Of a DNA stretch of 5,659 nt, positions 1-4,132 are shown in pieces. The notes below the pieces were generated by a model, which ran no database searches, had not been told where the DNA came from, and saw only the letters and a program-made list of their open reading frames with translations. The first letter of the stretch is position 1; every line of letters starts with the position of its first letter. A program made the position numbers and the translations under genes. Origin of the DNA: Microcaldota archaeon (GTDB lineage Archaea; Micrarchaeota; Micrarchaeia; Anstonellales; Anstonellaceae); the NCBI GenBank assembly GCA_026396335.1, contig JAPLWZ010000059.1, forward strand, positions 1 to 5,659, read 5' to 3'.

Positions 1-1107
1 GGGCAGACGCGCTCAGTGAACATACACATATCCGCGCCCAAGTACTTCACAGAAGGGACGTTCACGCTTTACTTTGACATAACCGGCGTGTCGCTAACGC
101 AGTCAGATACCGCAATCACCACCACAGTCATAAAGGAGAGGCGGACAGTGGAGCTGCACATACTGGAGATGAGCAGGCAGGATGCGTTTGCGCTCATGTC
201 GCAGGCGAACGACATCAGAACGCAGCTCATAGACGCAGGCGCCTACCACGGCCAGGTGGTGGACGTTTACAACAGCGCGGAGAAAAACTACAAGGAGGAC
301 AAGTTCGGGCAGCTGAAGAGCGATCTTGTCAGCCTGCAGGAACTGCGCGACGCGGCGCTTTCCGCAAAGGACAGGCTGGCCGCATTCAAGGCAAAACTTG
401 ATGCTGCGTCATCAGAGAGCATAAGCGCATACCAGTCCCAGCGCCTTTACTCGCTTGCAAGCTCTGCGTTCGAGCGCGGCGACTACAACAATGCGATGCT
501 TCGGCTGAACGAGGCTGATTTGACTTATGCGCTTGAGAGCGCGCAGAGCTTCTCGCTCGAGGCGTTTGTGAGGAAATACTTCCTGCAGATAATCGCAGGG
601 CTCGCGATATTGTCCGCAGCGTGCATGGTGATTTTCGTGGATGTGCGGTTCTGGATGATGAACCACGAGCTTTCCCAGCTTACCAATGACGAGGTGATAC
701 TGCTTGGCCTGATAAAGCAGGTGCAGACGGATTACTTTGACGCAGGGAAAATGTCAACTGCGGAATATTCCTCGTCGGTGCAGCAGTATGACGAGCAGCT
801 TGGCAAGGCGGTGCAGAGGAAGGTTGAGCTTGAGACACTGAAGCGCAACTACTTCAACTTCAAGGGCAAGTCAGTCAGGCTTGGCGCGGAGAAGCAGAGG
901 CTTGAGGAACTGATGAGGGAATTGCAGACAGACTACTTGGAGAAGGGCAAGATTGAGACGCGCACTTATGAGAACAGGATGAAGAGCTACTCAAACAGGC
1001 TCTCCGAAGTTGAGGAATACTTGGCAGTGCATGAGGCAGAGGAGACGATAAAGAGGGAAGGCAGCATAGGAAGGAAGATTGCGAATTTGTTTGGGAAGAA
1101 GAATTAA
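1..1107 (+). CDS. Membrane-anchored surface protein with cytoplasmic coiled-coil tail, 5' partial
   Basis: The reading frame is open from base 1, so the gene probably starts outside the window; a GTG at 16 is possible but has no ribosome site. Residues are numbered from that GTG. Residues 1-50 are beta-rich and look like the last strands of an Ig-like surface domain (SAPKYFTEGTFTLYFDITG). Residues 52-180 are helical, with a TPR-like AFERGDYNNAMLRLNEA at 151-167. A hydrophobic segment at about 188-209 should cross the membrane once. Residues 215-363 are charged and coiled-coil-like and hold two copies of a motif, QxxTDY..GK...Y......Y...L style, at 235-262 and 302-329. The tail is basic (GRKIANLFGKKN). 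Similar layouts of Ig-like domain, helical stalk, membrane helix and cytoplasmic coil are common in archaeal envelope proteins of unknown role. The N-terminal side is inferred to be outside. Lysine is AAG in 21 of 25 cases. No specific function can be assigned. Confidence 0.75.
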   Translation, partial: GQTRSVNIHISAPKYFTEGTFTLYFDITGVSLTQSDTAITTTVIKERRTVELHILEMSRQDAFALMSQANDIRTQLIDAGAYHGQVVDVYNSAEKNYKEDKFGQLKSDLVSLQELRDAALSAKDRLAAFKAKLDAASSESISAYQSQRLYSLASSAFERGDYNNAMLRLNEADLTYALESAQSFSLEAFVRKYFLQIIAGLAILSAACMVIFVDVRFWMMNHELSQLTNDEVILLGLIKQVQTDYFDAGKMSTAEYSSSVQQYDEQLGKAVQRKVELETLKRNYFNFKGKSVRLGAEKQRLEELMRELQTDYLEKGKIETRTYENRMKSYSNRLSEVEEYLAVHEAEETIKREGSIGRKIANLFGKKN

Positions 1108-1124
1108 GGCTCCCGTCAAAACCC

Positions 1125-1145
1125 CTTTAAACACATCATATAATA
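1125..1145 (+). promoter_or_regulatory. Probable TATA boxes of the ankyrin-protein gene
   Basis: Two TATA-like elements lie in the 56-bp gap before the ankyrin gene: CTTTAAAC at 1125-1132 and ATATAATA at 1138-1145. Archaeal transcription usually starts 25-27 bp past the box centre. The first would place the start near the GTG at 1155 and the second near the ATG at 1164. Either would give an almost leaderless mRNA. No terminator for the upstream gene is visible here, so readthrough remains possible. Confidence 0.5.
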
Positions 1146-1163
1146 GAAAAAGCCGTGAGGGGT

Positions 1164-1976
1164 ATGCACACTTACTCAAAAGACCCAGCAAACAATGAGG
1201 CAGTTGCGCGGATAATTTCGAACAACGGCGGCACGCTTTCAATAAAAGGCAAACCATTTTTCAAACAACTTCTCATACACGAAAAATGCGCAATGGCCGC
1301 CTGCACTGCGTGGGAAGAAACGAGATCCGGCTACTATTACGCACACTTGATTTGGGACATACGTACGCTGAACGGCGTTGCAAGCATGCTTGAATCGTTC
1401 AAGAAAGGAGACAGCCCGATAAAGCAGCTGAAAGACCCGCGGCAAAACCCGCTGCACATTGCAATAGACCATGTGGACTGTGGATACGAGCACACGCTGC
1501 AGGCGGCAATGCCAGCGATATTCATCCTCACGCACAAAATAGTGAAACCGGACTGGAAAGACTCGCAGGGGCGCACGCCTCTTGAAAAGGCAGTGCTGCG
1601 CACAGCCCGTTTCAATTCAAGGATACCGGTCCATTCTCACGTAATACTTATTGAGAAGCTATTGAAATCCGGCGCAAGCGTAAAATCGGATGAGCCGCTT
1701 GTCTACAATGCGATAAATCTGTACGCTTACAATATCGCGCAAGCATTGATTTTTGCAGAAGCGGATGTTAACAAACTTTTTGCCTGGCCTTTTGACGGCT
1801 CAAAGCAAAGCGCACTCAATCTCGCGCGGAAGCAGGCTGATGGCTGGGAAAAATGCATTGACAAAGAGTACAACTCAGAGCCTGTGATGTTCAATCACAT
1901 TGCCGAGCGGCTCCAGTCCGCATCAGACACAGTGAAACTCCTTGAAATGGCAGGCGCAAAGGATTTTGTGAAATAA
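1164..1976 (+). CDS. Divergent ankyrin-repeat protein
   Basis: A 270-residue soluble protein without signal peptide or membrane helix. The first 90 residues match nothing I recognise. From about residue 91 there are four loose ankyrin units. DPRQNPLHIAI starts unit 1 (about 91-131). DSQGRTPLEKAV to LIEKLLKSGASV is unit 2 (133-173). EPLVYNAINLYAYNIAQALIFAEADVN is unit 3 (177-203, ending in the usual ADVN). SALNLARK to TVKLLEMAGAKD is unit 4 (216-267). The TPLxxA and LLxxGA signatures are the firmest evidence, and long inserts separate the helices of units 1, 2 and 4. Ankyrin repeats bind other proteins, and the partner cannot be read from sequence. I chose ATG 1164; GTG 1155 in the same frame adds three residues, and GAGGGG at 1157-1162 is close for a ribosome site. 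Lysine is AAA in 17 of 24 cases, opposite to the upstream gene, hinting at separate origin or weaker expression. Confidence 0.75.
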   Translation: MHTYSKDPANNEAVARIISNNGGTLSIKGKPFFKQLLIHEKCAMAACTAWEETRSGYYYAHLIWDIRTLNGVASMLESFKKGDSPIKQLKDPRQNPLHIAIDHVDCGYEHTLQAAMPAIFILTHKIVKPDWKDSQGRTPLEKAVLRTARFNSRIPVHSHVILIEKLLKSGASVKSDEPLVYNAINLYAYNIAQALIFAEADVNKLFAWPFDGSKQSALNLARKQADGWEKCIDKEYNSEPVMFNHIAERLQSASDTVKLLEMAGAKDFVK

Positions 1977-2000
1977 GGCTCGCGCTGATTTTCGAAAACG

Positions 2001-2034
2001 CCACCGGCATCCTACTCAACGCCCGTTTATAAAG
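2001..2034 (+). repeat. 34-bp promoter-associated direct repeat, copy 1
   Basis: This segment runs from CCACCGGCA to CGTTTATAAAG. It matches 5626-5659 in the same orientation at 29 of 34 positions, without gaps. The differences are at repeat positions 10, 18 and 21-23. Both copies are intergenic and end in an identical 11-base TATA region. The match extends well upstream of anything TATA-binding protein or TFB would need, so a shared regulator site or a dispersed intergenic element are both possible. Confidence 0.6.
2024..2034 (+). promoter_or_regulatory. Distal TATA box (P1) upstream of vapB
   Basis: TTTATAAAG at 2026-2034 matches the archaeal box A very well. Transcription would begin near 2053-2057, giving a leader of about 65-70 bases before the vapB ATG. 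That leader would contain the palindromes at 2075-2111. This promoter lies outside the proposed operator, so it may be less tightly repressed than the proximal one. Confidence 0.6.
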
Positions 2035-2074
2035 CTAAAATTCGACTTATTTGCGGAGAAAACACACTTGCGGC

Positions 2075-2111
2075 ATACACATATAAATATGTGCAACTAT
2101 GTGTATACACA
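2075..2111 (+). promoter_or_regulatory. Proximal vapBC promoter with overlapping palindromic operator
   Basis: Three inverted repeats are nested here. CACATAT-AA-ATATGTG (2078-2093) is perfect with a 2-bp centre. TGTGTATACACA (2100-2111) is a perfect 12-bp palindrome. ATACACATA (2075-2083) pairs with TATGTGTAT (2098-2106). The half-site TATGTG occurs at 2088-2093 and 2098-2103, exactly 10 bp apart, and as its complement at 2078-2083. The TATA-like ATATAAAT (2081-2088) sits inside the first palindrome and would start transcription near 2110. Ribbon-helix-helix antitoxins commonly bind such repeats and repress their own operon. Repression here by the VapBC complex is inferred. Confidence 0.7.
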
Positions 2112-2117
2112 GGTGAT
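2112..2117 (+). promoter_or_regulatory. Ribosome binding site fixing the vapB start
   Basis: GGTGAT complements the 3' end of archaeal 16S rRNA and ends four bases before the ATG at 2122. It favours that ATG over the upstream in-frame TTG at 2068 and the downstream ATG at 2131. No other gene in the window has an equally clear ribosome site at normal spacing. Confidence 0.65.
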
Positions 2118-2121
2118 CCAA

Positions 2122-2364
2122 ATGGTGAACATGACTATATCGATGGATGCGGAACTGAAGAAGCTCCTGGACAAATACCCGGAAATGAACTGGTCCGAAG
2201 TAGCCAGGCAGGCGTGGAGGCAGAAAGCGGAACAGCTGGAGCTCCTCAACCGACTTACTGCGAACAGCAAGGCGACTGACAAGGATGTCATGGAAATTTC
2301 GAGGAAGATAAACAAGGGCATTGTCAAGTGGCACGATGAACAGAGGGTGAAACGGAAGGGGTGA
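2122..2364 (+). CDS. vapB: VapB-family ribbon-helix-helix antitoxin
   Basis: An 80-residue protein with the layout of archaeal VapB antitoxins. Residues 3-9 (NMTISMD) form the DNA-contacting beta strand, 10-19 the first helix, and 24-39 (WSEVARQAWRQKAEQL) the second. The turn and WSEVAR signature are typical of ribbon-helix-helix proteins, which dimerise through the strand. Residues 40-80 are charged and helical, ending in a basic stretch (VKRKG), and would wrap the toxin. The stop codon overlaps the possible GTG of the PIN gene, so the two are translated as a coupled pair, antitoxin first. Its role is to neutralise the PIN RNase and, with it, bind the palindromes just upstream. The frame is open back to TTG 2068, but that extension would be encoded by the operator and lacks family resemblance. 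The subfamily name is inferred from sequence pattern and context. Confidence 0.85.
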   Translation: MVNMTISMDAELKKLLDKYPEMNWSEVARQAWRQKAEQLELLNRLTANSKATDKDVMEISRKINKGIVKWHDEQRVKRKG

Positions 2365-2366
2365 AT

Positions 2367-2777
2367 ATGGAGCTGGTCGCAGACACCAATATCGCAATTG
2401 CGGCGATTCTGCGGCCTGGCACAACACGAAGTCTTATTTTCTATCCAGGCGTCCGCCTTTACGCCCCGGAGCACATTGCCACTGAAATCGATTCCCACCG
2501 AACCGAACTCGCCCGAAAATCACAACTGCCAAAAGAAGACTATCTAGAAGCTGTGCAAATTGTTCTCTCCAATATCCCAATCACGCCTGTGCAAGACTAT
2601 CAGGAATTTAAGAGAGACGCCCTTGCTGTTTCACCGGACCGTGACGATTGGGCGTTCTTCGCCGTCGCACTGCAGCGCAACTGCGCAATCTGGAGCAACG
2701 AAAAGAGGCTGAAGAATCAGAATAAGGTAAAGGTTTACAATACGATGGAACTGCTGGAACTTTTGAAAACAAAATGA
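2367..2777 (+). CDS. vapC: PIN-domain ribonuclease toxin, VapC-like
   Basis: A 136-residue protein with one full PIN domain. PIN toxins are Mg2+-dependent RNases that cut RNAs such as tRNA or rRNA; the target here is unknown. Numbered from the ATG, likely metal-binding acids are D6 in VADTN at the end of strand 1, E40 in ATEID, D93/D94 in PDRDDWAFFAVAL, and E112 in IWSNEKRL. The last position is more often Asp (WSND) in relatives, as I recall them, so E112 is a mild departure that probably keeps activity. The N terminus MELVADTNI and the LYAPEHIATEI block fit the archaeal PIN subgroup paired with ribbon-helix-helix antitoxins. An in-frame GTG at 2361 overlaps the vapB stop (GTGA) and would add two residues. 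The ATG is preferred because MELVADTN is the usual start. Nothing is truncated, so the pair looks functional. Confidence 0.87.
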   Translation: MELVADTNIAIAAILRPGTTRSLIFYPGVRLYAPEHIATEIDSHRTELARKSQLPKEDYLEAVQIVLSNIPITPVQDYQEFKRDALAVSPDRDDWAFFAVALQRNCAIWSNEKRLKNQNKVKVYNTMELLELLKTK

Positions 2778-2808
2778 ATCCGAGGGATGGCTCCCGCTAA
2801 GGAGTTAT

Positions 2809-2864
2809 AAAAAAATACACAATCGGCGTTCAGGAGGGTTGGGAATTCCCGTCCGCCGAATTGT
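2809..2864 (-). terminator. Hairpin plus T-run terminator of ftsZ
   Basis: Read on the minus strand, the ftsZ transcript meets CAATTCGGCG (2863-2854), then a 25-base loop, then CGCCGATTG (2828-2820). An extra A-T pair joins 2819 and 2864, giving ten pairs with one bulged base. Four bases beyond the stem come seven consecutive T (2815-2809). The loop holds a perfect GGGAATTCCC palindrome (2841-2850). In the plus direction the right arm is followed by a moderately T-rich stretch (TTCTTTG), so the element might also stop vapBC transcription. Confidence 0.6.
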
Positions 2865-2895
2865 TCTTTGTAAAATGTTGGTTGGTTTTGCGCAC

Positions 2896-3957
2896 TTAGC
2901 CGATTATCTCGATGTCGGAGTAAGAGACCTCTTTCTTTGTCTCTTCGCCTCCTGTTCCGAAGATATTGGCTCCCTTGACACCAGTCACAATAGCAACTAT
3001 TTCGAGTTTGCCATCGTAGCCCGGAATCAGCCTTGCGCCCCACTTGACGTTTGCCTGCGGGTCCATCTTCTCAGTGATTATTTCGCCTGCCTTGATTGCG
3101 TCACCGAGCGTCAGGTCCGCACCACCCGAAATGTGGATGAGTGCGCCGTTTGCGCCTTCATAGTCTACGTCAAGCAGCTTGTTCTTGATAACACCTTCCG
3201 CGGCCGAGCGAACCTTGTCGGTCCCCTTTCCTTCTCCTACCGCGATAAAGCCTACGCCGCCTCCCTGCATGATGGAGCGAACGTCTGCAAAGTCGATGTT
3301 AATCAACGACGGCTGAGTGATTGTCCATACCAGCCCGCCCACTGCCTTTGAGAGGATTTCGTCTGCAACTGCAAACGCCTCGTTCATGGGCAGGTTTGGA
3401 ACCAGTTTCACTAAGCGGTTGTTGTCAAGAACGATGACCGAGTCAACGTTTTTGCGGAGCTTGGCAATGCCCTCGTCGGCCTTCACGCGCCTTGCGCGCT
3501 CCAGGTTGAATGGGTAAGTCACCATGGCAACGACAATAGCGCCCTGTTCCTTTGCGATTTCCGCAATGACCGGCGCTGCGCCTGTGCCCGTGCCTCCTCC
3601 CATGCCTGCGCAGATGAATACCAGGTGTGCCCCTTCGATTTCCTTTTCGATGAGCGGCCTGTCTATCTCCGCAGCCTTGGCGCCCGTGTCAGGATATCCT
3701 CCTGCTCCGAGCCCCTTGGTTATGGTCTTGCCGATGAGGATTTTCTTAGCCTTCTCGTGTATCATGTTGAGGTGCTGCCTGTCCGTGTTGACGGCTATAA
3801 GCTCGCATCCCTTGACGCCCGAGCGGATAAGACGGTTTACGGTATTGTTTCCGCCTCCTCCTACGCCTATTACAACTATCTTAATCTGGTCTGAGCCAAA
3901 AGATTCGGCTGGAGCTGGCTCTTGCTCACCTAGGACTGATCTGACTAAACTGTCCAT
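2896..3957 (-). CDS. ftsZ: Cell-division GTPase FtsZ
   Basis: FtsZ is the tubulin-like GTPase that assembles into a ring at midcell and drives archaeal division. From ATG 3957 the protein has 353 residues, normal for the family. Visible motifs are the nucleotide loop GVGGGGNN (31-38), NTD (57-59), the tubulin signature GGGTGTG (120-126), the LDNNRL block (177-182), and the T7 synergy loop NIDFADV (220-226) with catalytic Asp at 222 and 225. The C-terminal domain ends with WGARL and VTGVKG, then a short tail (EVSYSDIEIIG). The VIVLDNNRL and TQPSLINIDFADV blocks resemble FtsZ2 more than FtsZ1 as I remember them. A TTG at 3969 would add MAID; with a TATA box centred near 3994 either start would be leaderless or nearly so, and ATG is preferred. 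No neighbour is a known division gene, and sepF is not in the window. All catalytic motifs are intact. Confidence 0.96.
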   Translation of the reverse strand: MDSLVRSVLGEQEPAPAESFGSDQIKIVVIGVGGGGNNTVNRLIRSGVKGCELIAVNTDRQHLNMIHEKAKKILIGKTITKGLGAGGYPDTGAKAAEIDRPLIEKEIEGAHLVFICAGMGGGTGTGAAPVIAEIAKEQGAIVVAMVTYPFNLERARRVKADEGIAKLRKNVDSVIVLDNNRLVKLVPNLPMNEAFAVADEILSKAVGGLVWTITQPSLINIDFADVRSIMQGGGVGFIAVGEGKGTDKVRSAAEGVIKNKLLDVDYEGANGALIHISGGADLTLGDAIKAGEIITEKMDPQANVKWGARLIPGYDGKLEIVAIVTGVKGANIFGTGGEETKKEVSYSDIEIIG

Positions 3958-3986
3958 ATCTATCGCCAAGCACTGCTTCGCGGATT

Positions 3987-3997
3987 AAATTTATAAA
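3987..3997 (-). promoter_or_regulatory. TATA box of ftsZ
   Basis: On the minus strand TTTATAAATTT (3997-3987) is a strong box A. Transcription should begin near 3967-3970, which is at the TTG codon and about 10 bases before the preferred ATG. No ribosome site precedes either codon, which fits leaderless or short-leader translation. Confidence 0.7.
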
Positions 3998-4035
3998 GAA
4001 TATACCGCGGAAATATTTTGAACGACGGAGAAATG

Positions 4036-4080
4036 AAAAACAAATGAGAAATTTTCTTTCTGTGCAAATTTTTTCATTTG
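4036..4080 (-). terminator. Probable terminator of the lipoprotein gene
   Basis: On the minus strand CAAATGAAAAA (4080-4070) pairs with TTTCTCATTTG (4051-4041), ten of eleven positions, and is followed at once by TTTTT (4040-4036). It lies about 53 bases past the lipoprotein stop codon and before the ftsZ promoter. It therefore separates the two minus-strand genes. The stem is AT-rich, so the T-run may matter more than the hairpin. Confidence 0.5.
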
Positions 4081-4132
4081 AACTTTGCGAGTTTCGCTAT
4101 TTCCGTTTTCCGCGTTCGCCATCTCGCAGCAA

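Noticed and set aside
1989..1998. TTTTCGAAAA palindrome after the ankyrin gene as a terminator or operator
   Set aside because: A 10-bp AT-rich palindrome with no extended stem and no following T-run could easily be chance.
2068..2121. TTG at 2068 as the vapB start
   Set aside because: The 18 extra residues would be encoded by the TATA/palindrome region and lack antitoxin similarity, while ATG 2122 has a well-placed GGTGAT site.
2047..2498. Minus-strand open frames across vapB and the start of vapC
   Set aside because: The plus strand holds a clear antitoxin and toxin pair in the same bases; the minus-strand products show no domain signature.
2839..3988. Long plus-strand open frames opposite ftsZ (2839-3351 and 3524-3988)
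   Set aside because: They are shadows of ftsZ, whose motifs are intact throughout. Their translations match no family pattern I know.
4086..4128. TGCGAG (4086-4091) and CTCGCA (4123-4128) as a second hairpin after the lipoprotein gene
   Set aside because: Only six pairs with a 31-base loop and no T-run directly after it; too weak to call.
3958..4132. Lipoprotein gene and ftsZ as one operon
   Set aside because: They share a strand, but a hairpin plus T-run and a strong TATA box lie between them, and both starts have their own promoter.
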